NCBI GenBank assembly: GCA_028698335.1
Contig: JAQVDP010000012.1
Span: 1 to 64,000, forward strand
From: Nevskiales bacterium
Lineage (GTDB): Bacteria > Pseudomonadota > Gammaproteobacteria > Nevskiales > Nevskiaceae
Direction of reading: 5' to 3'
Length of the DNA stretch: 64,000 nt
Numbering within the stretch: the first letter of the stretch is position 1; the number at the start of each line of letters is the position of its first letter. This document shows, piece by piece, positions 1 through 7,696 of this stretch. The notes under the pieces were generated by a model, which had not been told where the DNA came from, made no database searches, and saw nothing but the letters and a program-made list of their open reading frames with translations. Position numbers and translations under genes: made by a program.

Positions 1-126
1 TCGCTGGTTATGGATCTACAATCACGAACGACCCAACACCGCCATCGGCGGCATCACCCCGGCCCAGAAGTTGGCCATGGCTGCATGATTCCACTCGCGG
101 CTGGCGTTAAGAATGGGGGGATTACC
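1..126 (+). mobile_element. IS3-family insertion sequence, right end only
   Basis: The window opens inside an insertion sequence. The last 28 codons of an IS3-type transposase are followed by about 35 bases that end in a G-run (ggggggattacc), like the right inverted repeat of many IS3-family elements. The far end lies outside the window, so the element cannot be named and no target duplication can be read. The right boundary is inferred from where the reading frame of the interrupted TIR gene stops making sense, about position 118-126. Confidence 0.7.
2..88 (+). CDS. IS3-family transposase (OrfB), C-terminal end
   Basis: Partial gene running in from the left edge and ending at TGA. The residues read WLWIYNHERPNTAIGG and then a P-A-Q-K stretch. 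This is the signature end of the DDE integrase domain of IS3-family OrfB proteins: a YN-x-x-RPH/N motif after the catalytic glutamate helix. Only 28 residues are visible, so the subgroup and whether the element is intact cannot be judged. It is transcribed towards the TIR fragment. Confidence 0.8.
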   Translation, partial: RWLWIYNHERPNTAIGGITPAQKLAMAA

Positions 127-333
127 GTTAGAGACGACAGCTAAGCAGCGGATTGCTTTATTGCGAAGTGCATCCTCGATCTTGTCCCAGAAGAGATCAC
201 CACCCTTTAGACGCGCCAAGTCAAACCAGACTGAATATCCGGCCAGGGTTAGCTTTGCTGATAGCCATCGCGCGAAGTCATTGTCCTCCGGCGTTGCGTG
301 GCTGATAAACAAAACGCTCTTGGTAGGATTCAT
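22..333 (-). pseudogene. TIR-domain protein, N-terminal fragment cut by the IS element
   Basis: The first about 69 residues form the front half of a bacterial TIR domain. There is a beta strand and FISHATPED motif (residues 9-17), the GYSVWFD strand (32-38), the loop KGGDLFWDKIEDAL (43-56) and a strand ending VVSN (66-69). TIR domains of this class often sit in NAD-cleaving defence proteins or act as their signalling part. From about residue 70 the frame reads antisense through the IS end and stops inside it. The second half of the domain and any partner domain are therefore lost or lie beyond the element. The original system (Thoeris-like, TIR-STING, other) cannot be deduced from this fragment. 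Confidence 0.75.
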
Positions 334-447
334 AACGCATCATCCGAAAGCCGGCGACCTGGAACAACCGCACAACTCAATCTTACCTACAACGGAAGTG
401 AAACAAAGGGCGCGAGCCCCGCTGTGCCCCGGCGGGACCATCGGTCG

Positions 448-798
448 TTATCTTCCTCTTTGGCTAGGCAAGATCATGAATCTACCGATCTGAAGGGATC
501 GACCGTAGCCATACAGGCCTGATTTTCGATTGACTATTTTGGGCCGCAAGCCGTCGTCGGACAGAAGCGAAGGCAGCCAATTACTGAGCGCCGTTGATCG
601 TGATACCCAGAGTTGCGTCCGCCGTTCCTGCGCGCTTGTCAGAGCCTGAATAGGTTCAAACTCCAAGGACGTGGCAGCCCCAGGGTATTCGACCCGCATC
701 GGCTTCAGCTCACCGATCGCTCGGCCCGCATGCGGCGCCAGATCCAGCTCGACATCACGCACCTCAATCCCGAGCAGAGCATGCATCGCGTCGCTCAT
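448..798 (-). CDS. Unrecognised small protein, possibly a gene remnant
   Basis: A 116-residue frame in the same direction as yajD and in the same reading frame. I do not recognise the family. It has no signal peptide or membrane segment. The first half is acidic and plausible as protein, while the last about 25 residues look less so. The frame is open from the yajD stop codon onward (residues KRLAEIYDSDSHDGWSWY precede the ATG). This upstream stretch looks coding but has no usable start. The piece may be the tail of a gene whose front was lost near the IS element. The start at 798 is the first ATG. Confidence 0.35.
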   Translation of the reverse strand: MSDAMHALLGIEVRDVELDLAPHAGRAIGELKPMRVEYPGAATSLEFEPIQALTSAQERRTQLWVSRSTALSNWLPSLLSDDGLRPKIVNRKSGLYGYGRSLQIGRFMILPSQRGR

Positions 799-870
799 GC
801 GTACGGCTGCGCCGGCATACCAGCTCCAGCCGTCGTGGCTGTCACTATCGTAGATTTCCGCAAGCCGTTT

Positions 871-1251
871 TCACGACTTTGGCTTCCTCATGAGCGACCT
901 GAGATCAGCAAACGGCTTGCCGGTCGCCGCCTCGGGCAGGTCCGAAACCGGCTCTGCACCCTCGCGATGATCGAGCTGTCGCGAGTGCTCGTTGTCGTGG
1001 CAATAGACGCACAGCAGCTCCCAGTTGCTGCCGTCGGCCGGGTTGTCGTCGTGGTTGTGATTGCGATGGTGAACCGTCAGCTGGCTCAGGTTCGCGCGGG
1101 TGAACTCGCGTGCACAGCGACCACAGACCCAGGGATACAGCTTCAGGGCCTGCTCGCGATAACCCAGATTGCGCTCGGCGGCGTGGCGCAGCTGCTCGGC
1201 GACCGCGCGGTCGAGCCTGGCGTGATCGATCCCGGTTTTCCGGCTGCTCAC
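871..1251 (-). CDS. yajD: HNH nuclease family protein YajD
   Basis: 126 residues, the usual YajD length. The zinc-binding pair Cys43/Cys46, the LTVHHRNHNHDDNP segment (His61-His62) and the second pair Cys81/Cys84 with His85 and His89 make a complete HNH (beta-beta-alpha metal) motif. The cellular substrate of YajD is not established. The GTG start overlaps the TGA of the upstream oxidoreductase gene by four bases (GTGA), so the two are probably translated as a pair. The family is chromosomal in many proteobacteria and is not in itself evidence of a restriction system. Confidence 0.92.
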   Translation of the reverse strand: MSSRKTGIDHARLDRAVAEQLRHAAERNLGYREQALKLYPWVCGRCAREFTRANLSQLTVHHRNHNHDDNPADGSNWELLCVYCHDNEHSRQLDHREGAEPVSDLPEAATGKPFADLRSLMRKPKS

Positions 1252-2240
1252 GCAAACACCTGGGCCAGCAGCTCGTAGCTGTGTAACCGTTCGGCGTGTC
1301 CATACAGATTGGTCACGACCATCACTTCATCTGCGCCACTGTCACGCACCATCGCTTCGATACGCGCCCTGACAGTTTGCGGCGTGCCGATCACGGTGCG
1401 GCTGCGGGACTCGGCGACGGCGCGGCGCTCAGCCTCGGTATACGGATACGCCTGCGCCTCCTGCGGACTCGGCAGCGGCAGGAACTGGCCGCGCCGGATG
1501 CGCAGCCAGGCCAGGTCCATGGTGGTGGCGAGATGGCTGGCCTCTTCCTCGGTGTCCGCGCAGACCACGGCAACGCCGAGGATGGTATGCGGCTGGGGAA
1601 ACTGCGGTGATGGCTCGAAGCTGTCGCGATAGGCCCTGAACGCCGGCCCCGCGGGCGCCTCGCTGAAATGACTGGCGAAGCTGTAGCCCATGCCGGCACC
1701 GCCCGCCATCCGCGCGCTCGCGCCACTGGAACCGAGAATCCAGATCGGCGGCAGCGGGACGTCGTCCGGCATCGCAACGACGGTGCGGAACGGATGCCGC
1801 TCGTGGAACGGGATCTGGCCGGTGAACGCGAGCAGGTCGGACAGCTGCGCGGCGAAGTCGTGCCCGTCCGAGGCATGCAGCGCGCGGCTGGCATTCGGGT
1901 CGGAGCCCGGCGCACGGCCCAGGCCGAGATCGATGCGGTCCGGATACAGCGCGGCCAGCGTGCGGAACACTTCCGCGACCTTCAGCGGCGTATGGTTCGG
2001 CAACATGATGCCGCCCGAGCCGATGCGCAGCCTCTGCGTGGCGGCGGCGATGTGGCCGATGAGGATCTCCGGCGCGACGCTGGCGACGCTGGGCATGCCG
2101 TGATGCTCGGCAAACCAGTAGCGCACGAAGCCCAGGCGTTCCGCGAGCTGCGCCAGATCCACCGTGCGGCGGATCGCCTGCGACGGCGGGGTGCCGGCAG
2201 GCACCGGGGCAAGATCCAGAACCGAGAGCGGAATAGCCAT
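1248..2240 (-). CDS. LLM-class (luciferase-like) flavin-dependent oxidoreductase
   Basis: 330 residues with the typical start of the MsnO8-type luciferase-like family: PLSVLDLAPVPAGTP, then ERLGFVRYWFAEHHGMPSVAS, the RIGSGGIMLPNH strand and the DLGLGRAPG turn. Such enzymes use reduced FMN to oxidise organic substrates; which one cannot be told here. An in-frame extension to 2477 exists, but its composition is not protein-like and homology begins at the ATG at 2240. Coupled by GTGA overlap to yajD downstream. The Fic gene lies 89 bp upstream on the same strand, so read-through from Fic is possible. Confidence 0.9.
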   Translation of the reverse strand: MAIPLSVLDLAPVPAGTPPSQAIRRTVDLAQLAERLGFVRYWFAEHHGMPSVASVAPEILIGHIAAATQRLRIGSGGIMLPNHTPLKVAEVFRTLAALYPDRIDLGLGRAPGSDPNASRALHASDGHDFAAQLSDLLAFTGQIPFHERHPFRTVVAMPDDVPLPPIWILGSSGASARMAGGAGMGYSFASHFSEAPAGPAFRAYRDSFEPSPQFPQPHTILGVAVVCADTEEEASHLATTMDLAWLRIRRGQFLPLPSPQEAQAYPYTEAERRAVAESRSRTVIGTPQTVRARIEAMVRDSGADEVMVVTNLYGHAERLHSYELLAQVFA

Positions 2241-2329
2241 ACCGCGATTGTGGCAGGCAAGCACGCATCGCGCTGCCTGCCTTGAAAACCGCCGCGCTGG
2301 AAAGAATGCAGCGCGATTCCCTCGCAAAC

Positions 2330-3535
2330 TTAATTCGCGAGCGTCTCCTTCATCGCCGCCTGCGGATCGTCGATCTCGAACAGGTGCGGAAACAGATACG
2401 CCGCGGCATACACCGGAAACACGGGTGTGAGATCGCCGCGATGGCTGGGCGCGGTCAGCAACCCGTCCTCGACGCATTCGGACAATACGGCGCGAGCGGC
2501 GCGCTCACCCAGACCCAGCAGGCGCGGCACGGCGCTGCGTTCCAGTTTGCCCATGAACATCGCCTCGATCAGCAACGGCGCGGCGCGCTTGTCGCGCCCC
2601 AGCACCAGCCTGCGCTCGGCGCAGAAACGCGCGACGCGATCCTTGACGTGCTCAATCTGCAGACGCGCGGCCATGAAGCCGATCTGGTCTTCGCAGGTCT
2701 CCAGCATGAAGTGGGCGAACTGCGTCGCGCCCTTCAGTGACAGGGCGCCGCGCCCGTCGTAGTCGCCCTGCCGCTCCGAATCGGCGATCGCCAGATGTTC
2801 GTAATACCGATCCTTGCGCTTGGCCAGACCCCGCGACAGGGACCATATACCGTCCGCCTCGAAGCCATACCGCGCCAGCATTGCGGTGCTCAGCAGGCGC
2901 GCAACGCGGCCGTTGCCGTCGAGAAAGGGATGAATCCAGGCAAAGCGGTGATGCGCCAGCAGCAGATGCGCCGGCGTCTTCGGCAGACGCTGCCAGGTTT
3001 CCGCAAAGGCGGCGAGCAGACCCGGCACCTCTTCCGGCGGCGGCGCCAGATGCGTGCCGACATCGACATGGCGCGTGCGCAGCTCGCCGGGCACGTTCAC
3101 CGCCGTTTCGCCGTTGTGGCCGGTGACGATGCGCAGGGACTCGGGAAGCTGCTCGACGAAGTGCCGGTGCAGCGCGCAGACAAAATCGGGGCCGGCCACA
3201 TCCAGCGCCGGCTCGGCCTTCAGGCGTTGGCGCATCCATCGTTCGGTCTGAATGTGGGCGACGGCCAGCGTGGCCAGATCATCCGCCTTGCCGGGCTTGC
3301 GCTCGGCGAGGCTGCGCTTGAGGGCTCGCTCGGCCTCGATCGGTCGCGTGCCCTGCCCTTCAATCAGGTTGGAGTAATAGCTGTTGATGCCTTCCAGGCA
3401 CTGGGCCACAGCGGCACGGGTGCTGGGCGGCAAGCGGCCCGCCAGCTCGCCGCTCATGCGGGCAAGCGCAGTCTCCCGCTCCCGGATTTCAGGGCTCTCC
3501 AGTGCGTAAAACGAGAGGCGCGTCGCAGCCAACAT
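2330..3535 (-). CDS. Fic-family AMPylase with N-terminal inhibitory helix and C-terminal winged helix
   Basis: 401 residues. The N-terminal Fic_N region carries the inhibitory motif S55-N-L-I-E59-G60, matching (S/T)xxxE(G/N) of class II Fic proteins. The catalytic loop is intact: HPFLDGNGR at 202-210, with His202 as base, plus the flap region GELRTRHVDVG (150-160). The family transfers AMP from ATP to Ser/Thr/Tyr hydroxyls and is held off by the glutamate. Residues about 295-395 look like a winged helix (LGLGERAARAVLSECVEDGLL), which suggests the protein can bind DNA. Its promoter carries five AACCGG elements, so autoregulation is plausible. The target is unknown. No antitoxin gene is adjacent, as expected when the inhibitor is built in. 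Confidence 0.93.
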   Translation of the reverse strand: MLAATRLSFYALESPEIRERETALARMSGELAGRLPPSTRAAVAQCLEGINSYYSNLIEGQGTRPIEAERALKRSLAERKPGKADDLATLAVAHIQTERWMRQRLKAEPALDVAGPDFVCALHRHFVEQLPESLRIVTGHNGETAVNVPGELRTRHVDVGTHLAPPPEEVPGLLAAFAETWQRLPKTPAHLLLAHHRFAWIHPFLDGNGRVARLLSTAMLARYGFEADGIWSLSRGLAKRKDRYYEHLAIADSERQGDYDGRGALSLKGATQFAHFMLETCEDQIGFMAARLQIEHVKDRVARFCAERRLVLGRDKRAAPLLIEAMFMGKLERSAVPRLLGLGERAARAVLSECVEDGLLTAPSHRGDLTPVFPVYAAAYLFPHLFEIDDPQAAMKETLAN

Positions 3536-3538
3536 ATG

Positions 3539-3636
3539 CCGGTTCCAATTCCGGTTTGTGTTCCGGTTTATCTGTATGAAGATAAAGCATTATATCGTTT
3601 TCAATCAAATTATGAATGCCGGTTTTATTGCCGGTT
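3539..3636 (-). promoter_or_regulatory. Fic promoter with five phased AACCGG elements
   Basis: On the minus strand AACCGG occurs at 3539-3544, 3551-3556, 3563-3568, 3619-3624 and 3631-3636. The first three and the last two are each spaced exactly 12 bp. Between the clusters lies an AT-rich stretch with a possible -35 TTGATT (3603-3608), 17 bases, then TTATCT (3580-3585). A TATAAT lies at 3589-3594. The pair sits over the -35 side and the trio between the promoter and the ATG. This is the layout of a repressor operator. The winged helix of the Fic protein itself is the obvious candidate binder (inference). Confidence 0.6.
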
Positions 3637-3639
3637 CAT

Positions 3640-3979
3640 GAGCCGATTGATTCACGCATCGGAACGCAGCGGGAATCTTTTCAATGCGCATGTCAAAACC
3701 GGAAACGGGGTCTCAGACTTCGGGGACGTGCACCACACCCCGGGATTCGACCCGCGACAGCTTCAGCCGCCGATCACCTGACCGGCGTGACCGTCACCGT
3801 CGCAAGAAGTCCGCGGGGTCCACGGCTGCGCCGACACATGCCAGGCACCGCCGCCGTGGCTCGCACTGCGCTGATCGACGCCACGGCGCGAACGGCTGGC
3901 CGCTGCCGCCGGACGGCGCTAGGCTGTGTGGCGCGCAGGGAACATGTCCACGATCCACGCCCTGCACATGGAGGATCAC
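3640..3979. other. Intergenic stretch between fic and the SYLF gene
   Basis: No convincing gene is seen here. One further AACCGG copy, in the opposite orientation, lies at 3697-3702 (aaaaccggaaacgg). Towards the right end the bases become GC-rich, and a TAGGCT hexamer about 50 bases upstream of the SYLF gene could serve as its -10 element. That assignment is weak. Confidence 0.4.
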
Positions 3980-4540
3980 ATGCGCGCCGTACGCTTCCGC
4001 ACCCTTGTCCTGATCATCACCGCGGCGCTGTGCGCCGGCATGTTCAGCACCGCGGCCAGTGCCGCCGCGACCGCCGAGGAACTCGACCGCGAGGCGCAGG
4101 AAGCCCTGCAGAGCCTCTACAAGGGCAACCCGGCGGCGCGCAGCATCGCCAAGGTCGCCGAGGGTGTCCTGGTCTTTCCCAGGATCGTGAAGGCGGGTCT
4201 GGTGTTCGGCGGCGCCTACGGCGAAGGGGTGCTGCTGAAGGGCTCGGAACCGGTCGCGTACTACAACTCGGTCTCGGCCTCCTGGGGCCTGCAGGCCGGC
4301 GCCCAGACCTTCGGCTACGCGGTGTTCCTGATGAACGACGAGGCGATGAGCTATCTCGACCGTTCCGACGGCTGGGAGATCGGCGTCGGCCCGACCGTCG
4401 CGCTGGTCAACGAGGGCGTCGCCCGGAATCTGTCGACCTCGACGCTCAAGGACGATGCCTACGCGTTCATCTTCGACCAGCAGGGCCTGATGGCCAGCTT
4501 CAGCATCGAGGGCACCAAGATCAGCCGCATCAAGCGCTGA
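3980..4540 (+). CDS. SYLF-domain (DUF500/YSC84-type) lipid-binding protein
   Basis: 186 residues beginning MRAVRFRTLVLIITAALC, with a signal peptide ending near SAASA. The SYLF domain follows: AKVAEGVLVFPRIVKAGLVFGGAYGEGVLL, then YNSVSASWGLQAGAQTFGYA and a C-terminal half ending in SIEGTKISRI. Domains of this family bind phosphoinositides in eukaryotes. Bacterial members are exported proteins of unknown role, presumably at the envelope. The start at 3980 is preceded by GGAGG at a good distance. Upstream in-frame ATGs lack this and would bury the signal peptide. It converges on the DUF3429 gene with four bases between stops. Confidence 0.88.
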   Translation: MRAVRFRTLVLIITAALCAGMFSTAASAAATAEELDREAQEALQSLYKGNPAARSIAKVAEGVLVFPRIVKAGLVFGGAYGEGVLLKGSEPVAYYNSVSASWGLQAGAQTFGYAVFLMNDEAMSYLDRSDGWEIGVGPTVALVNEGVARNLSTSTLKDDAYAFIFDQQGLMASFSIEGTKISRIKR

Positions 4541-4544
4541 ACGC

Positions 4545-4973
4545 TCAGATCAGCAGGCGCCACCCGATCGCCAGCACCGCGCCGGCGGTGAGGATCACGC
4601 GCAGGCGGAAATAGCCCTCGACCGAGCCAAGCGTGCGCTCGAACCAGACGTCCGCCAGCACCTGCAGGATGAACACGGCCGCCAGGCCGAGCAGCGCGCC
4701 GTGCAGCGGCAGCCACAACGCCGCCCAGGCCAGCATCATCAGCACCGCCGACGCGCCGAGGCCGATCACGCCCTGCGGCCCCTCGCAGGCCGGCAGCGCG
4801 AAGCCCCAGAAGGTGCCGGCCATGAACGCCGCGATCAGCGCCACGTAGTTCAGCCACACCTCGTCGAGCCATCCGGGCGCGCTCTGCGGCATCAGCGTCA
4901 GCCACAGCGGGCCGGCCAGAAACGGAATCAGTCCGGCGTAGCCCAGCAGGATGACGATGCGCGGCAGTTTCAT
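4545..4973 (-). CDS. DUF3429 membrane protein
   Basis: 142 residues with four to five hydrophobic segments: MKLPRIVILLGYAGLIPFLAG, a segment around YVALIAAFMAGTFWGFALP, ASAVLMMLAWAALWLPL and AAVFILQVLADVWFE. The family is found in proteobacteria as a small inner-membrane protein of unknown function. The frame could be extended upstream, but residues before the ATG at 4973 are arginine/serine-rich out-of-frame translation of the neighbour region. Lies 58 bp downstream of the CbiM-like gene on the same strand, so the two may share a transcript. Confidence 0.8.
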   Translation of the reverse strand: MKLPRIVILLGYAGLIPFLAGPLWLTLMPQSAPGWLDEVWLNYVALIAAFMAGTFWGFALPACEGPQGVIGLGASAVLMMLAWAALWLPLHGALLGLAAVFILQVLADVWFERTLGSVEGYFRLRVILTAGAVLAIGWRLLI

Positions 4974-5031
4974 GAAGCGTCGACCCGAGACGAACCAGTC
5001 CGCAGTATACGAGTGCGGCGGCGGGCGGACG

Positions 5032-5694
5032 TCAGACGCCGTCGAGGAAATAGTGGTCGTCGTAGGTCTGCAGCCAGTGCGGCTTGTAGACCGCGAGCGC
5101 CGAGACCACGGCGCCATTGACGAAGCCCTCCGGGAACATCGCCAGCAGCAGCAGCGGCGACGCCCATTCGCGCAGCCCCCTGGCCTCGCCGGCCAGCGCG
5201 AACAGCAGCAGCATCGACGACAGCACCGCCAGCATCGACAGCGCGCCGCCGCCGAACCCGACGCCGAGCATGTAGATGAACAGGTTGCGCGGCCCGTAGT
5301 GCAGCGCCGCCTTGAGCAGGGCGGCGGTGACCAGCGCCGGCAGCGTCGCGTTGAGCAGGCCGTTGACCAGCACCAGCGGCAGCGCCGCCTGTCCCGTCAG
5401 CGCGGCGCCGAGCGCGGCGAAGCTGCCGGCCAGAATCGCCAGTTGCGGCCCCAGCATCAGGGTCACCGTCGTCATCCCGAGCAGATGCAGGTGCACATGC
5501 GGCGTGATGCGGCCGCTGACCTGCCACAGCAGCAGCAGCCCCACCGCCGCGCCGAACAGCAGGTGCCAGCGTTCGGGCACGCGCCACACCGACCGCCACG
5601 GCGCGGTCGCGACGCAGGCGGCCAGCATCACGCCCTGCGCCAGGCTCATAAGCCAGAACAGGGTCGGGGACAGCAGGGCCTCGGACACGGTCAT
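5032..5694 (-). CDS. CbiM-like energy-coupling factor transporter permease (COG3235 type)
   Basis: 220 residues, almost entirely hydrophobic with six or so membrane spans. It contains the conserved GRITPHVHLHLLGMTT segment (histidine cluster near residues 65-70) and an end PEGFVNGAVVSALAVYKPHWL. In this family such proteins resemble CbiM, the substrate-binding permease of cobalt/nickel ECF transporters. No EcfA ATPase or EcfT gene is nearby, so it is either a solitary permease or uses components encoded elsewhere. The substrate cannot be deduced. The ATG at 5694 is the first in frame and lies about 105 bp from the divergent yheS. Confidence 0.8.
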   Translation of the reverse strand: MTVSEALLSPTLFWLMSLAQGVMLAACVATAPWRSVWRVPERWHLLFGAAVGLLLLWQVSGRITPHVHLHLLGMTTVTLMLGPQLAILAGSFAALGAALTGQAALPLVLVNGLLNATLPALVTAALLKAALHYGPRNLFIYMLGVGFGGGALSMLAVLSSMLLLFALAGEARGLREWASPLLLLAMFPEGFVNGAVVSALAVYKPHWLQTYDDHYFLDGV

Positions 5695-5799
5695 GCCCGG
5701 ATTCTAGGAACCGCCGCCACCGCCGCGCGCTGCGCTGGATCAATGGCCGGACCGATTTCCGGTCGCGTCCGGCGACGCCGAACCGAATAAAATGCCGCG

Positions 5800-7695
5800 A
5801 TGATCAGTCTCAATCGCGCCACCCTGCGCCGCGGCGCCCGTACCCTGCTCCAGGACACCAGCTTCACGCTCTTCGCCGGCTGGCGGGTCGGCGTGGTCGG
5901 TCGCAACGGCACCGGCAAATCCACCCTGTTCGCCGCGCTGCTGGGCGAGCTGTCGCCCGACGCCGGCGAGGTCAACGTGCCACGGCACCTGACGATCGCA
6001 TCGGTCGCGCAGGAAACCCCGGCGCTGCCGGACGCCGCGATCGAATCGGTGCTCGACGGCGACGCCGAACTGCGCGAGCTGGAACGCCTGCTGGCCGATG
6101 CCGAAGCCGCGCACGACGCGCTCCGGATCGGCGCGATCCACGAGCGCCTGGCCGCGATCGGCGGCTACGCCGCGCGGGCCCGCGCCGGCCGCCTGCTGCA
6201 CGGCCTCGGCTTTGCGCCGGAACAGCAGGAACTGCCGGTGTCGAGTTTCTCCGGCGGCTGGCGCATGCGCCTGAATCTGGCGCGAGCGCTGATGTGCCGC
6301 TCCGACCTGCTGCTGCTGGACGAACCGACCAACCACCTCGATCTGGACACGGTGATCTGGCTGCAGTCGTGGCTGGTGAACTACCCCGGCACCCTGCTGG
6401 TGATCTCGCACGACCGCGAATTCCTCGATGCGGTGACCACGCACACGCTGCACCTGGAAGGCCACAGCGCGACGCTGTACACCGGCAACTATTCGCAGTT
6501 CGAGCGCCAGCGCGCCGAAAAGCTGAGCCAGCAGGCGGCCGCCTACGCGCAGCAGCAGGAACGCATCGCGCACCTGGAAAGCTTCATCCGCCGCTTCAAG
6601 GCCAAGGCCAGCAAGGCACGCCAGGCGCAGAGCCGGGTCAAGGCGCTGGAGCGCATGGAGCTGGTCGCGCCGGCGCACTGGGATTCCGAGTTCTCGTTCG
6701 AATTCCCCGAGCCGGAAAAACTGCCGTCGCCACTGGTGCGCTTCGACAAGGTTGTCGCCGGGTACGGCGACACCGCCGTCCTCAGCGGCGTGCGGCTGCA
6801 GATCGCGCCCGGCGAGCGCATCGGCCTGCTCGGCGCCAACGGCGCCGGCAAGTCGACGCTGGTGCAGACCATCGCCGGCACGCTGGCGCCGCTGTCCGGC
6901 GACGTCACCCGTGCGCCGGACCTGAAGATCGGCTACTTCGCCCAGCACCAGCTCGAACAGCTGGACATGAAGGCCTCGCCGATCCTGCATCTGCGCCGCA
7001 TCGATCCGAAGGCGACCGAACAGCAGCTGCGCGACTTTCTCGGTGGCTTCAACTTCCGCGGCGACCGCGCGTTCGAGGCGGTCGGTCCGTTCTCCGGCGG
7101 CGAAAAGGCGCGGCTGGCGCTGGCGATGGTCGTCTACCAGCGCCCCAACCTGCTGCTGCTCGACGAGCCGACCAACCATCTCGACCTCGACATGCGCCAC
7201 GCGCTGGAAACCGCGCTGGCGACCTACTCGGGCGCCGTGGTGCTGGTGTCGCACGACCGCCACATGCTCAATGCGACCTGCGACGACTTCTGGCGCGTGG
7301 CGCAGGGTCGTTGCGACGTCTTCGACGGCGACCTCGACGATTACGCGCGCTGGCTCAGCAGCGGCGCCGGCGCCGCGCCGGCCCCCAGCCGCACGGCCGG
7401 TGCCGCGACGCCCGCCGCGCCGGTCGCGGCGCAACCGTCGGCGGCCGAACGGCGCGAGCGCCTGAAGCCGCTGCGCGATGCCGTCAGGAAACTCGACACG
7501 CGCATGGCGCGACTGCAGAAGCGGCTCGGCGAGATCGACACCGCGCTACTCGATCCGGGTCTGTATGAAGCCGCACGCCACACCGAGGCGGCGCACCTGC
7601 ACCGCGAACAGTCCGAGCTGAAGACCGAGCTGGCCGAACTCGAGGAGCAGTGGCTTGCGGCCGCCGAGGAGATTGAGGCGCTGCAGACCGCCTGA
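5800..7695 (+). CDS. yheS: ABC-F family ATP-binding protein YheS
   Basis: 631 residues with two ABC domains in one chain and no membrane segment. Walker A motifs are GRNGTGKST (34-42) and GANGAGKST (about 346-354). Signatures are FSGGW and FSGGEKARLALAM. Both Walker B motifs read LLLDEPTNHLDLD. The arginine/lysine-rich linker between the domains (FKAKASKARQAQSRVKALERM, about 266-286) is the P-site tRNA interaction motif. ABC-F proteins act on ribosomes to relieve stalled or problematic translation. The long C-terminal coiled coil (residues about 550-630) is also typical of YheS. Ends one base from the convergent GST gene. Confidence 0.93.
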   Translation: MISLNRATLRRGARTLLQDTSFTLFAGWRVGVVGRNGTGKSTLFAALLGELSPDAGEVNVPRHLTIASVAQETPALPDAAIESVLDGDAELRELERLLADAEAAHDALRIGAIHERLAAIGGYAARARAGRLLHGLGFAPEQQELPVSSFSGGWRMRLNLARALMCRSDLLLLDEPTNHLDLDTVIWLQSWLVNYPGTLLVISHDREFLDAVTTHTLHLEGHSATLYTGNYSQFERQRAEKLSQQAAAYAQQQERIAHLESFIRRFKAKASKARQAQSRVKALERMELVAPAHWDSEFSFEFPEPEKLPSPLVRFDKVVAGYGDTAVLSGVRLQIAPGERIGLLGANGAGKSTLVQTIAGTLAPLSGDVTRAPDLKIGYFAQHQLEQLDMKASPILHLRRIDPKATEQQLRDFLGGFNFRGDRAFEAVGPFSGGEKARLALAMVVYQRPNLLLLDEPTNHLDLDMRHALETALATYSGAVVLVSHDRHMLNATCDDFWRVAQGRCDVFDGDLDDYARWLSSGAGAAPAPSRTAGAATPAAPVAAQPSAAERRERLKPLRDAVRKLDTRMARLQKRLGEIDTALLDPGLYEAARHTEAAHLHREQSELKTELAELEEQWLAAAEEIEALQTA

Positions 7696-7696
7696 T

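Noticed and set aside
871-3535. TIR, HNH and Fic genes as one defence island
   Set aside because: The YajD HNH protein and the Fic protein are widespread chromosomal proteins, an oxidoreductase lies between, and gene order shows no shared unit with the TIR remnant.
5740-7434. 564-residue open frame on the minus strand
   Set aside because: It lies antisense to yheS. Long antisense frames are common at this GC content. Its product is Arg/Gly/Gln-rich with no domain, while the plus-strand frame has all ABC-F motifs.
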